Positions 1 to 9,149 of a stretch of 27,453 nt of DNA are shown piece after piece. The position numbers were made by a program, and so were the translations under genes. This DNA is from Mesotaenium endlicherianum (Eukaryota > Streptophyta > Zygnematophyceae > Zygnematales > Mesotaeniaceae): the NCBI GenBank assembly GCA_009602735.1, contig WELA01003857.1, positions 1,450-28,902 on the forward strand, written 5' to 3'. Position 1 is the first letter of the stretch, and each line of letters begins with the position of its first letter. A model generated the notes under the pieces. It was given only the letters and a program-made list of their open reading frames with translations. It ran no database searches and was not told the origin of the DNA.

Positions 1-170
1 AACCCCTCCCAATGATAATGTTTTGCCAATTTGCCAACAGTTTTGGTCTGCCCAAAATGTCCACCCAGGAAACTGTCATGCGCTTGACTCAGTAAGAGAG
101 ACCTTATTTCCAAGTTATTAGGAATGACCAGCTTCAGCCTGCCTGAAGTGGTTTCAGTCACCCAGACCCC
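1..170 (-). CDS. Integrase zinc-binding (HHCC) N-terminus of element A, partial
   Basis: Translated on the minus strand this stretch gives a clean retroviral-type integrase H2C2 start. It includes SQAHDSFLGGHFGQTKT followed by a KLAKHYHW segment, matching the family pattern H-x(n)-GHFG-x-KT-x(n)-YYW. The two Cys of the motif lie beyond position 1. It belongs to the same polyprotein as the pol frame that appears to end at 154. The break between them coincides with the ambiguous bases at 173-174 and 187, so the interruption is more likely an assembly or base-calling fault than a real frameshift. Integrase inserts the cDNA into the genome. Confidence 0.8.
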
Positions 171-2580
171 TCNNTCTTAAGCTTATNCCAAGTGCGGTAG
201 CACGACACACACCAGTAGTGGGACTGGGCTCAAATGTTGGGTCAGAAAGGTAGGCTTTCCTAAGTTGTTCAAGGAAGGACTTTTTCACCTTTAGTGAAGT
301 GAGTGCACACAGGACTTTATCTACAGCATGCTGACTAAAGTTCCTTTCTTGCAAGTCAGGTCTTCTAGAGAGTGCATCAGCAGGATTCAACTTCCCTGGT
401 TTGTAGTCGATCTGGACTTGGAACTGCTCCAGCATCTGGCTCCAGCGGTTCTCCCTCCTCGACAGCTTGGACTTCTTCTGAAAGTGGGTCAGAGCTAGAT
501 GATCTGTAATCACCTTAAAAGCTTTACCATGTAAGTATGGTCTCCACTGTTTGAGTACATGAATGATAGCTAGCAGCTCTTTATCATGCACTGAGTAATT
601 AATCTCCGCTGGATTAAATTTCATAGACTCATACAACACAGGATGCCACTCCTGCCGTACCTTACCATCCTTTGTGGTTTTGTCAGCAGGCTGCAACAAA
701 ATAGCACCCATGGCAAAATCAGAGGCATCAGTAACCACCTGCACCGGTTTGCTGGGGTCATACACGGCTAGCACTGGGGCAGAACAAAGGGCATCTTTAA
801 GGGTCTGGAAGGCAGCCTGCTGCTCTTCCCCCCACACATACCCGATGTCTTTCTTAGTAAGGTCAGTCAGTTTACTGGCCTTTGTGGAATAATTCTCAAT
901 AAATCTCCTATAGTAGTTAGCCAACCCGAGGAAGGATCTAACTTCAGAGACAGACTGTGGTACTGGCCAGTCCCTTATGGTCTGGACTTTCTTAGGATCC
1001 ACACTGATGCCCTCTTTACTGACAACGTGGCCTAAGAATTCAATACTTTCCTTAAAGAAATCACACTTGCTCATTTTAGCATACAAGTGATTTTTCCGCA
1101 GAGTGTCCAGCACTTTCTTTAAGTGTTCAGTGTGCTGAGCTTCATCTTTAGAGAAAATTAAAATATCATCCAGGAAAACTTGCACAAACTTATCCAAATA
1201 AGGTCTGAAAATGTCATTCATAGCACCCATAAAGGTAGCAGGAGCATTAGTCAGTCCAAATGGCATCACGTTGAACTCATAGTGTCCATAACGTGTGCGG
1301 AAAGCAGTCTTGTGTTCATCCCCCTCAGCAATTCTGATTTGATGATAACCACTCTTGAGATCTATCTTACTGAACACCTTAGCGCCAGACAGGGTATCAA
1401 GCAAGTCCTCGATTCTGGGTAAAGCATACTTGTTCTTTACTGTAATTCTGTTCAGGGCTCTGTAATCCACACACATCCGCATACTGCCATCCTTTTTCTT
1501 AACAAATAGGATAGGTGCGCCGTACGGTGATTTACTGGGAGAAATGTAACCATTTTCCTCCAGCTCTGCAATCTGTGTTTTCAACTCCTCGCTCTCCAAA
1601 TAAGACAAGCCATAAGTGCGTTGCCAGGGTGGCTGGCTACCAGGTAATAGATCAATCCTATGATCTACTTCCCTTTTAGGGGGTAGTCCTGGAGGCATGT
1701 TAAACACATCAGTGTACTGAGCAACAATTTTTGCAGCAGTAGGGTGCTCCGGAGGGCTTACCTTTTTCTCAACCACTTCTTCAGGTTGAGGAGGTACCTC
1801 TCTTAGCAGCAGACAGAACATTCTGTCTTCCTTCTGGTTCCAGCTTTTGACGAACTCCATTGCATTCAGCAACTTGCATCCTTCTGGAAGCCTCTTCTTT
1901 TCCTTCATTTGCCATCCACACAGGACAAGAGGAAGAGCACTGGTGGGTGCCAAGTCAGTCTGCCCATCACTGGCTCCTCTCACTTTAACTGTACCTCTGC
2001 TCCAACACACTTCAGCTTGATGTCTATTAAGCCAGGACCTGCCTAGCACGAGATCATAAAAGCCAGTGTTGAGTACCTCAAATGTAAGCGTTTCAGTTAG
2101 AACTGCAATGCCAGAACCTAACTGGACCTCAATAGGCTTGGTTATAACTCCTCCCGGGATACTTGAGGCATCTCCAAGGAATATTTTTCTATTCCCTTGG
2201 GTGACAGTAGGCAGCCTTAGCCGCTTAACTAAGTCCTTGTGAATAAAAGTATGTGACGCCCCTCCGTCAACAAATGCCCTCACCTTCCTACCTGCAATCA
2301 TGCAATGCAGTAGGATAGGGGGGACTGTCTTTTCCTGACTTTCGCATTGTTCTCCTGACGTAGCAAAGAAATGTTGGACATCAGGTGGAACAAGAGCATC
2401 CAGAGTGTGCACTCTCTGGACGTCTATATTACTGATGGTCTCCTTTATCTGTTTGTCAGGCATGCATAGTGAATCCAGTTCAGCAGGACCCATAATACCT
2501 GCTACGAGGGCAGCTAGTGACGACTCACTATCTCTAGCATCCTCACAGTCAGTAGACTGGATTACTGACTGTTGCTGTCT
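154..2580 (-). CDS. pol: Element A pol: protease, reverse transcriptase, RNase H
   Basis: The frame is open from the gag overlap down to the Ns near 180. The first ATG is at 2493 (779 codons), but the frame runs upstream through 2580, where a -1 slip from gag would enter it, so the ATG is probably not the real start. Counting from that ATG, the aspartic protease motif VDGGAS is near residue 75. It has Gly where many relatives have Ser or Thr. RT has [17 protein letters not shown] near 332, [10 protein letters not shown] near 378, [12 protein letters not shown] near 410 and the catalytic LDDILIF near 441. RNase H starts at [11 protein letters not shown] near 587, with a DKELLA motif near 647 and the tail motif NPADALSRR near 703. 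No internal stop is present, so the enzyme core looks recently active. Integrase follows at 1-170. Confidence 0.93.
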   Translation of the reverse strand, partial: RQQQSVIQSTDCEDARDSESSLAALVAGIMGPAELDSLCMPDKQIKETISNIDVQRVHTLDALVPPDVQHFFATSGEQCESQEKTVPPILLHCMIAGRKVRAFVDGGASHTFIHKDLVKRLRLPTVTQGNRKIFLGDASSIPGGVITKPIEVQLGSGIAVLTETLTFEVLNTGFYDLVLGRSWLNRHQAEVCWSRGTVKVRGASDGQTDLAPTSALPLVLCGWQMKEKKRLPEGCKLLNAMEFVKSWNQKEDRMFCLLLREVPPQPEEVVEKKVSPPEHPTAAKIVAQYTDVFNMPPGLPPKREVDHRIDLLPGSQPPWQRTYGLSYLESEELKTQIAELEENGYISPSKSPYGAPILFVKKKDGSMRMCVDYRALNRITVKNKYALPRIEDLLDTLSGAKVFSKIDLKSGYHQIRIAEGDEHKTAFRTRYGHYEFNVMPFGLTNAPATFMGAMNDIFRPYLDKFVQVFLDDILIFSKDEAQHTEHLKKVLDTLRKNHLYAKMSKCDFFKESIEFLGHVVSKEGISVDPKKVQTIRDWPVPQSVSEVRSFLGLANYYRRFIENYSTKASKLTDLTKKDIGYVWGEEQQAAFQTLKDALCSAPVLAVYDPSKPVQVVTDASDFAMGAILLQPADKTTKDGKVRQEWHPVLYESMKFNPAEINYSVHDKELLAIIHVLKQWRPYLHGKAFKVITDHLALTHFQKKSKLSRRENRWSQMLEQFQVQIDYKPGKLNPADALSRRPDLQERNFSQHAVDKVLCALTSLKVKKSFLEQLRKAYLSDPTFEPSPTTGVCRATALXISLRXRGLGD

Positions 2581-2586
2581 TTTAAA
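2545..2586 (-). promoter_or_regulatory. Programmed -1 ribosomal frameshift signal, gag to pol (element A)
   Basis: In the gag frame the last codons read CCT TTA AAA GAC. This contains the heptamer T TTA AAA (2586-2580), which matches the X XXY YYZ slippery rule exactly. After a 7-nt spacer (2579-2573) there is a perfect 9-bp inverted repeat, ACAGTCAGT at 2572-2564 and ACTGACTGT at 2553-2545, enclosing a 10-nt loop that begins just after the first base of the gag TAA. A -1 slip at the heptamer leaves gag and enters the open pol frame. Heptamer, spacer and stem are seen directly; the function is inferred from the known architecture of such sites. Confidence 0.82.
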
Positions 2587-4040
2587 GGCTGGTCTTTTCT
2601 CTCGACCTTAGGCAGGTGCTTGACCGGACACTGTTCTCTGTAGTGGCCTTTCTGCTGACAATGGTAGCAAGTAGATTTTGCTGAGGCTGGTCTCGGCTTA
2701 GTCCTACCACCACCCCTTCCATAGCCACCTCGAGAGGGACCACCTCTACCTCTAGACTGAATAGCATTGTACTCATACTCATATTCATCACCCTGATTAT
2801 CCTCAGCCTGGTCTCCTTCAACTGCATTGTAGGAACCGTGGGGCTTTTTGACAATCTTAGACACCAAAGCGTTACTCTGGCGCTTGTGATTGAACTGCTG
2901 CTGATCCCAGGCGTCAGCATCCTGGATCAAGTCAGCCAGTTTCTCATACTTTTTCTCAGCAAAATGACCAGAGACCTCGGATTTCAAGCCATACCTGAAG
3001 TATGCTATCCTATACCGTTCTGGCAAATCAGGCTGCTTCATCATGTTCTCTTGGAACTTTTGAGCAAACTCAGCAACTGAAGTGGTCTGCTTCAGTGTCA
3101 GGGAGATCATCGCATAGATAGCTTTCTCCTGCTGGTTGATGACATCAAACTTCTCATGCAACTTCTCGACAAACTCTACCCACGTAGGGTCACCGAGTTG
3201 CCGAGCCTTACGCTCTTCCTTCCAGTAAAGCCACCAGTCTGCGGCACTGCCTTTCAGTAGCGCACCGGTGTGCCTGACCTTCTCGTAATCTTGCAGTTCT
3301 GGGTAGTTCTCCAGCCACTGCTCAACATCCGCGAGAAACTTGATCAGGTAATATTTTCTGTTTCCCTCAGGATCATAGTCCTGGGGAGGTTTCGGCTTGG
3401 GCTTACTAGGCCCTCGGCCACCACCACTAGTGGTGTGAGACCCCAGTTGGTCTCTGTCCCGGAGTAGGGACATTATGATTCTTTTGTCCTCCTGCTGGGA
3501 CTGATACATGGTCGCCATTTGCGACTGCATCTGAACGAACAATGCTCCCAAGTCTACATTTTGGGGTGGTAGATTAGCAAATGCAGCAGCAGCATTGGCA
3601 TCTACTCGCTGAGTAGTGTCCTCAACAATCCCTCTTGCTCCTGCAGCAGCAATTCCTGCCGCATTCAGCCGGTCACGTATTTGACCTAGGGGTACATTGA
3701 GTTGTACGGCAGGAGGTGGGTTCAGAACATTGGCCCTTGATGCCATAAGTTCTTCAACAGTGCGCTCGTCAGCTGGCTGTCCTTCCCTCCTTTGTATATC
3801 TTCAGCGGCCTTTGCTACTTGTTCAGCTTCTAGTCTGGCTATCTCCTCCTCAGCTTGCTGAGCTGCGACTGAGGCAATAGCAGCTGCCTCATCTGCAGCC
3901 TCCCTAGCTGCAGTATCCGCTACTGCTTCCGAATAGGTACGGTTTCCCGCTACATGGCTTTCCGCCTGGTTTTCGACATTCTCGTTATCCTGGTTCTCCA
4001 TGTCTCGGGAGTTGCTAGTTTGAGACCTTGTCCTTACCAT
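2562..4040 (-). CDS. gag: Element A gag polyprotein
   Basis: This 492-residue protein starts at an ATG only 21 nt downstream of the primer binding site and ends in TAA at 2564-2562. The N-terminal part is acidic and Ala/Glu-rich, probably helical or coiled-coil (roughly residues 40-90). A capsid-like retrotransposon gag segment follows around 230-370, with [22 protein letters not shown] and [11 protein letters not shown]. An Arg/Gly-rich stretch comes next, then a single zinc knuckle [14 protein letters not shown] near residues 458-471. Gag forms the virus-like particle and packages the element RNA. The frame is intact. Its last codons overlap the frameshift signal, so the C-terminus is made only when ribosomes do not slip. 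Confidence 0.92.
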   Translation of the reverse strand: MVRTRSQTSNSRDMENQDNENVENQAESHVAGNRTYSEAVADTAAREAADEAAAIASVAAQQAEEEIARLEAEQVAKAAEDIQRREGQPADERTVEELMASRANVLNPPPAVQLNVPLGQIRDRLNAAGIAAAGARGIVEDTTQRVDANAAAAFANLPPQNVDLGALFVQMQSQMATMYQSQQEDKRIIMSLLRDRDQLGSHTTSGGGRGPSKPKPKPPQDYDPEGNRKYYLIKFLADVEQWLENYPELQDYEKVRHTGALLKGSAADWWLYWKEERKARQLGDPTWVEFVEKLHEKFDVINQQEKAIYAMISLTLKQTTSVAEFAQKFQENMMKQPDLPERYRIAYFRYGLKSEVSGHFAEKKYEKLADLIQDADAWDQQQFNHKRQSNALVSKIVKKPHGSYNAVEGDQAEDNQGDEYEYEYNAIQSRGRGGPSRGGYGRGGGRTKPRPASAKSTCYHCQQKGHYREQCPVKHLPKVERKDQPLKDSNSQ

Positions 4041-4061
4041 ACAAAGAAGACTGTGATAACT

Positions 4062-4073
4062 GCTCCGATACCA
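4062..4073 (-). other. Primer binding site of element A (initiator-Met tRNA type)
   Basis: On the minus strand TGGTATCGGAGC follows one base after the LTR end. It matches the usual plant initiator-Met site TGGTATCAGAGC except for one G in place of A. The same variant is found in element B. It primes minus-strand cDNA synthesis. Confidence 0.85.
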
Positions 4074-4074
4074 C

Positions 4075-4794
4075 TGAAATGAATCGACTTACCAAATAGG
4101 CGATTAACAATTAATAAAGATCTTTATATCAGCAAGTAATCTTTATGGTATTTTCCGTTAACTGGTTAAACGGCAAAGGACAACACACTAGCAGTGAATA
4201 ATACTCGTAAGTCAAATGCGAGTAAACTAGCATCAATAATGCAAATCAGTAAACTCATACATAAGCAAGGTTAGAAGACAGTGCGTATCAATGGCTTCTC
4301 GCCTTGGATTCAGATCTCTCTCAGTAAGCTGTACAAGAGAGTTGGCCTCGTTTCCGAATGCCGAACTCGAGAGCAATGCCTAGCATATGTACATGGAATG
4401 AGTTTACTGTTCAACGGTCAGTGCGATGGCACCTCCTACCCGGGAGTTAACCACGTTGGTAGGACCTCGGTTAACCAAATCCTCCGCCATCTCCCATCAT
4501 CCCGAATTGCCATCCACCATAGGGATGACATCTGGCCATTCGTCTAGCATATTGTACTTAGATGCATATCCAGGCAGTTCGCTGCTATCGAGTACGGAAG
4601 TCAGCTGGCTGTCAAAGAATGTGTCAGCAAGCTGACTTAAGTGGACTTCAGCCTGCTGCTTCCGGCTGAGTTACTAAACTGATATTAAATAATAAGTCCA
4701 GCAGACTGATTATTAACTAGTGTTCAGCTGCTGAACTGAATTAACTATTATATTTAATTGAATATTATATTTACTAATATACTGATTCATTACA
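4075..4794 (-). repeat. 5' LTR of element A, 720 bp
   Basis: The ends are TGAAATGAAT (4075-4084) and ATTCATTACA (4785-4794), a near-perfect 10-bp terminal inverted repeat of TG...CA type. The inner edge abuts the primer binding site. A second copy of about 718 bp, split by element B, lies at 11062-11602 plus 17542-17718 and is recognisable along its whole length. This confirms the boundaries independently. The LTR carries the element's promoter and RNA-processing signals; I did not fix a TATA box with confidence. Confidence 0.9.
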
Positions 4795-4804
4795 CATCAT
4801 CAAC

Positions 4805-6046
4805 ATGGCGAGGCTCAACACAGGAGGGGATGAATAATCGCCGCCCCCTGGAACAGAGAAGCCAGAGGAGGGAGAGGATGCAGAAATGCAAGGCCTCTCA
4901 GAGCTGGTGTTGCCATCACTCAACAATGAAGTGGACGCCAGGGAAGAAATTCCACGTTTTCCTACGCTGAAGTTGGATTTGCTTGACTTACAGGAGCTGA
5001 GGACAGACGACTGGGTAGCTGACCACCCGATGGGACCAAGCCCGGCAGATCTCTATGAAGAACTAAGGTCAACAACATCCAGTACTCCTACTGCCAGCTT
5101 TCTAGTGGCAGAGCCCAAGTCAACAGCAAGAACGCCGCAACGGCAGGAGGTGATTGCCTGCACTGCTAAAGTGGAGACCGCGCAAGGCAAGCCTGAGAGT
5201 CGTGCAAGCAGACCAAGGAAGGTGGCCCGTGAGGGTAACGCATCTTTTAGGAGGATGCTAAAGAGATATTTCAAGCATAAGGGGAAGGTTCAGAGAGAAG
5301 GTGTTGCGCGAGGAACCACAGCCCCACCTCCTCCACCTCTGCGGGATATTTTGCAGAGAGAGGGAGAGGACGGCTTGATTCGCAGGGCAATGGCATTGGG
5401 CATCAGTATGCCGCCAGGCATTAACACGCCCCTGCTGCAACTATCAGATCTTAAGATGCAGAGGCCAGAGGAACCTGCTCCCATGACACCTGCAATCCCA
5501 GAATGGGCATTGATGGATCTGAGAAACACCGTCAGCCGCTTGACCGCATCAGACGATGCTTTCCTCGCACAACTAGCGGCACCTCAAAGGCCGCAAACGT
5601 TGACACAGGCATGGACAATCACACCACCTGCAAGGGAGGAGTATGGCACGACCGTCGCCCGCATGGCTATTATTGAGCAAAAGTGGGGCTGGGTAATCAG
5701 CCCTAGGACAGATCCTGCAAGTTGGCCCGGGGCAAACCAACCTTGGCCACGTGAAGAAGGAGGAATCGGGACCAGTTGGACTGCAGTCGACGAAGAAATG
5801 TTCCTGAGGCAACCCATCCGGAGGCGCCTGACGTACACCTCACCGCAGGAGAGGCGACGCGTCATTGGGAAAGGTAATAAGCCTAGGAAATAGGCTGCAG
5901 AGCTTATGGCAGCGGAGGAGCAAGCTGCAAAGCCTGCTACCCCACCTCCTAAGAATCAGGCAGAAAACCCTGAGGGACAGAATCAAGCAAAAAAGCCTGA
6001 GGGCCAGGATGAGGGCGGAAAGCCCCCACCTGCACCCAAGGAATAG
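4805..6046 (+). pseudogene. Element D N-terminal gag-like region, family not recognised
   Basis: One frame runs from ATG 4805 (10 bp past the A-family LTR), through TAA at 4835, to a longer open part that begins at ATG 4886, then TAG at 5891 and TAG at 6044. The open part encodes an acidic start, a basic KRYFKHKGK segment, a run of prolines (APPPPPL) and a Glu/Lys/Pro-rich tail. I see no CCHC zinc knuckle and no D[ST]G protease motif. I assign it as gag-like only because it precedes RT in the same frame. The final TAG at 6044 lies in a leaky-stop context and is annotated separately. Either ATG could be the original start; 4805 would be short-circuited by the TAA. Confidence 0.5.
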
Positions 6047-6052
6047 CAATTA
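6044..6052 (+). promoter_or_regulatory. Candidate UAG readthrough site at the gag/pol boundary of element D
   Basis: The stop and its context read TAG CAA TTA, an exact match to the UAG-CARYYA motif that drives stop-codon readthrough in tobacco mosaic virus. It lies in frame between the Pro/Lys-rich end of the N-terminal region and the segment leading into RT. None of the other four in-frame TAG codons in this element has this context. The match is seen; readthrough function is inferred. Confidence 0.55.
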
Positions 6053-7540
6053 TTGGATGCATTTGTTGGGGAGAAGCAACCTAAAATTGAGACTTTTGCC
6101 ATTGGGAAAATGGTCTTAGCCCAGCAGAGAGCACAAGTAGAAAGGTTGCTGAAAAAACACCGCAAGGTGTTTGCTTTTACCAAAGAGGAGATTGGTAGAA
6201 CTACTGCCAGTGTGTATGAAATTACACTAACTACTGATAATCCAGTCAGACTTGGGTCACATAAGCTCAATCAGACACAGTGGGACTGTATGGAGAAAAC
6301 TTGCGAAGAACTGCATGAGCTCCGCATGATTGAAAAATCTACCTCATTGCATGGGGCTCCCACAGTAGTAGTCGCTAAAAAGGACGAGGTCGACGATTAC
6401 ACTGCCACTCGTATGTGTGGAAATCACAGGCGACTGAATCTCTACACGGAGCCAGACAGCTATGTGATGCCTACACCGGAGCGGATCTTTGCAATTGCCA
6501 CCACCGGAAAGGTGTTCAGCATCATCGATCTGCGCCAAGGCTTCAACCAGATCCCTGTGAAAACAGACGATCGAGGTAAGACCGCATTCTGGGCTCAAAG
6601 GGAACTGTGGCAATGGACAGTAATGCCATTTGGGCTGAAAAATGCCCCAGCCATATTTCAAAGGACTATGCATAAAGTGCTGGAGGGGCTGGATTTTGCT
6701 AAGCCATACATTGATGATGTGGTAGTATTCAGCAAGTCCATAGAGGAGCACCTCGAGCACTTGGAACAAGTGTTCCAGCGCCTGGAGAAATTCCAGATGA
6801 AGCTGCATCCTGAGAAGTGCAGATTCTTTGAGGCACATGTGCCTTACCTAGGACATGAGATTGGGAACAATGCTATGTCCTCTTAGGCTGTGAAGACTAA
6901 GGCCATATACGAGATACCTGCACCTGCGAATGTGTCCAAGCTAAAAGCTCTGTTAGGGCTAAGCGGATACTATCGTAAGTTTGTGAAGGATTATAGCAGA
7001 ATTGCTAAACCCCTGACGGAACTCCTGAAAAAGGATGTGCCTTTTGTGTGCACAGCAGCTCAGGAGAAAGCTATGAACGAGCTTAAGGAGCGGCTGGTTA
7101 CAGCCCCAGTCATGCGAACGCCTGACTACTCCAAGCCGTTCAATCTGCACACTGAGTGGAGTTGTGTGGGGATTGGCGCAGTACTCTCAAGCCGCAAGCC
7201 CTAGAGAGGAGTATGTCATTGCCTGTGCCTCACGCTCTAACAATCGAGCGAAGAGCAACTACTCGTCCAATGAAGGAGAACTGCTGGCAGTGGTTTGGGC
7301 TGTCACACACTTCAAAGAGTATCTGTGGGGAAGACCTTTCACGCTAATCACGGATCACTCACCATTACTATGGCTTATGAAGAATGGAGACCTCACTGGT
7401 AAGTTGGCTCGTTGGGCTCTTAAGCTGCAAGAGTACCAAATGACGGTGGTACACCCAACAGGAGTGCTCAACAACGACGCCAATGGACTCAGCAGGAACC
7501 CAGACCCATCTTCAGACGACAGAACAGGAGCTCGAGAGGA
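6047..7540 (+). pseudogene. Element D reverse transcriptase and RNase H
   Basis: The frame runs on from the TAG at 6044. RT motifs are present in order: a VVVAKKDEVDDYTATRMCGNHRRLN-type start split as AKKDEVD then RMCGNHRRLN, IIDLRQGFNQIPV, MPFGLKNAPAIF and the catalytic PYIDDVVVFS (near 6705-6734), then PYLGHEI. A TAG at 6884 interrupts the connection to the LGLSGYYRKFV segment. RNase H begins at HTEWSCVGIGAVLS near 7146, where the expected catalytic Asp is Glu. An indel near 7185-7195 shifts the frame and RNase H continues as SNEGELLAVVWAV and LITDHSPLLWL to NDANGLSRNPD near 7500. The stop, the frameshift and the altered acidic residue together make this non-functional. Confidence 0.85.
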
Positions 7541-7559
7541 CGAAGATCCGAGCAGCCCA

Positions 7560-8698
7560 GCAGAGTTGGTGGCCTGCCTAGCCAAAATGGCTGGAATGGT
7601 AGCATCAGGTGAAGCTGAGCCTCTACTTTTGTTCAGTCCAGAGATCTGGAAAGATCAAGCTTCTATGCACTGGCTGAAGACGGGAATCCACTTGGAAGGA
7701 CTATCAGTGAAGGAGAAGGACCAGGTAAGCCATCGAGCTAAAAGGTTTTGCTGGAAACGCAATAACCTCTTCAAAATTGAAGATACTGGTCAGGAGAAGT
7801 TAGTGCCAGAACCCATCAAGAGACGAGCTCTTGTGCAGGAAATGCGCAAGAACACTGGACACTATGGTGTCAAGAAGACGTATAGTCTTTTGGAGCTGTC
7901 TTACTGGTGGAGGGGCATGAAGCAGCAGTGTGAAGATGTGATCAAGGCCTGCCAAAGCTGTGATCGCGTCAAGGCTGGTTTTACACAGCAACATCCACAC
8001 TTGCAACCTTTGCCGATCATGGGCCTAGGCTACCGCTAGAGCTGCGATCTCGCAGGTGAGCTACCGCTGTTTAAGCGAGGTGACAAGTATATCATGGTCA
8101 TGATTGAGCATTTCTCTAAGGGGATCGAGGTCGTGCCTCTGACCGCTAAGAAGAGTCTAGGGACCGCGGAAGCGCTCTTAATGGTGTGATTTTGCGTCAT
8201 GGAGCTCCAGCAGAAGTGCTGACAGACCAAGGGTCTGAGTTCCAAGGGTCTTTTCAGAAACTCTTGGATAGATGCTTCATCGATCATCGCACTACGTCTA
8301 GAGATCATCTGCAAGCAGATGGTCTGGCAGAAAGGATGGTGGAAACCATTAAGTCTGCTTTGCGCAAGTGTTGCCTTGAGCATGACAAGCGTGACTGGGA
8401 TCTGGCCCTGCCATGGCTGGTTATGGGTTACAGATTTAGCAAGCAGGCTGCCTTGGCAAATTACTCGCCATATCAGATACTGTTTGGCAAAAGTTCAGTA
8501 GTGCCCAGCAGCATCAAGCAGGAGATTCAACAGGTGAAAGACCTGGACAACCCTGATGAATTGCTAAAGGTGATGGTACACCGTAAGGCGTTATTTGAGC
8601 GCATGATGCTGGCTGCACTGGACAATCTGAAAATTGCACAGAAAGAGATGCGCAGCGTTACGCCAGGACGCGAGACAGGAGTTACCGTCTGCAGATGA
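7560..8698 (+). pseudogene. Element D integrase, zinc-binding and catalytic domains
   Basis: The H2C2 region reads TGHYGVKKTYSLLELSYWW then CQSCDRVKA (about 7855-7980). The first His expected three residues before TGH is Arg (codon CGC). A TAG at 8037 is followed in frame by DLAGELP at 8046, the first catalytic Asp, and by MVMIEHFSKGIEVVPL. A one-base shift near 8185 leads to VILRHGAPAEVLTDQGSEF, which carries the second Asp, and then DHLQADGLAERMVETIKSA, which carries the Glu. The DDE triad is therefore visible but spread over two frames. The domain would have inserted element cDNA. Confidence 0.82.
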
Positions 8699-9102
8699 CG
8701 CAAATTCAAGAAGGAGACTTTGTCCACCGCAAGCGCCAGACCAAGACCACCATCGACACCAGTTCAGGTGCAGTGATCTTACGCGTGAAAAATGCATTTG
8801 ACAATGGTGTGTTAGAACTGGAAGGTTCTGATGGTAAAACCATGAGAGACCACGTGCAGAATTGCTCGCTATGCCGTTTGCCGAATATTGATCCTACGGT
8901 TAGGGTTGTGCCCGAGGAATTGGTGCCAGCCACACCTTGTGCCAGCTGCAAAGTGGTGGATGATTAGGAAGCAATGGTAACTTGCGATAAGTGTGGTGCC
9001 CGTTGGCACACTTTCTGCATTGGCGTGGAAGAGATTATGGAAGGACAATGGGAATGCCCTGACTGCCTTCCTAAAACCCCTAGCCGCAGGGCTGGAAAAT
9101 AA
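8695..9102 (+). pseudogene. Element D integrase C-terminal domain plus PHD finger
   Basis: The first part (8695-8937) resembles the SH3-like integrase tail: GDFVHRKRQTKTT, AVILRVKNAFDNGVLELEG and then NCSLCRLPNIDP. After TAG 8965 the same frame continues to TAA at 9100. Read across that TAG, 8938-9066 gives CASC, CDKC, WHTFC and ECPDC, with spacing C-x2-C-x11-C-x2-C-x4-H-x2-C-x12-C-x2-C. This is the Cys4-His-Cys3 pattern of a PHD finger, including the Trp two residues before the last Cys pair. All eight zinc ligands are intact. PHD fingers bind histone H3 tails, so this module could have guided integration, a role played by the chromodomain in elements B and C. The role is inferred. Confidence 0.78.
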
Positions 9103-9137
9103 TACCTTTCAGCAGAAATGGCAGGGACGCCTCAGCT

Positions 9138-9149
9138 GAAAGGGAGGGG
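9138..9149 (+). other. Polypurine tract of element D
   Basis: GAAAGGGAGGGG immediately precedes a TGTAAG LTR-type start, and it lies 36 bases after the TAA of the pol frame. It would prime plus-strand cDNA synthesis. Confidence 0.75.

Larger units (their letters stand above)
1..4794 (-). mobile_element. Element A: Ty3/gypsy LTR retrotransposon, 5' LTR to integrase, cut by window edge
   Basis: Read on the minus strand, the order is 5' LTR (4794-4075), primer binding site, gag, frameshift signal, protease, reverse transcriptase, RNase H and the start of integrase. This is the Ty3/gypsy order. It is the best preserved element here: gag and pol have no internal stops apart from the disturbance at the Ns at 173-187. 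The 3' LTR and most of integrase lie beyond position 1. The right flank continues directly into the 5' end of element D, so A probably inserted there. The expected target duplication (candidate CATCA at 4795-4799) cannot be tested because the other end is outside the window. Confidence 0.92.

Noticed and set aside
2493-2580. Independent initiation of element A pol at the ATG at 2493
   Set aside because: The pol frame is open upstream to and beyond the in-phase slippery heptamer, so entry by frameshifting explains it better. The ATG remains possible but less likely.
3540-3960. Opposite-strand and shifted frames overlapping gag and pol throughout the elements
   Set aside because: They mirror the coding bias of the real frames and carry no recognisable domains.
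4281-4635. Plus-strand frames inside the A-family LTR (also at 11266-11593)
   Set aside because: They lie within an LTR, antisense to the element, and are shared between copies only because the LTR is repeated. No domain is visible.
4805-9102. A variant genetic code in which TAG is a sense codon, as in some ulvophyte algae
   Set aside because: Element D also carries frameshifts and other decay, and paralogue comparison in B/C shows TAG arising where the sister copy has CAG or CAA. The undamaged gag and pol of element A need no reassignment.
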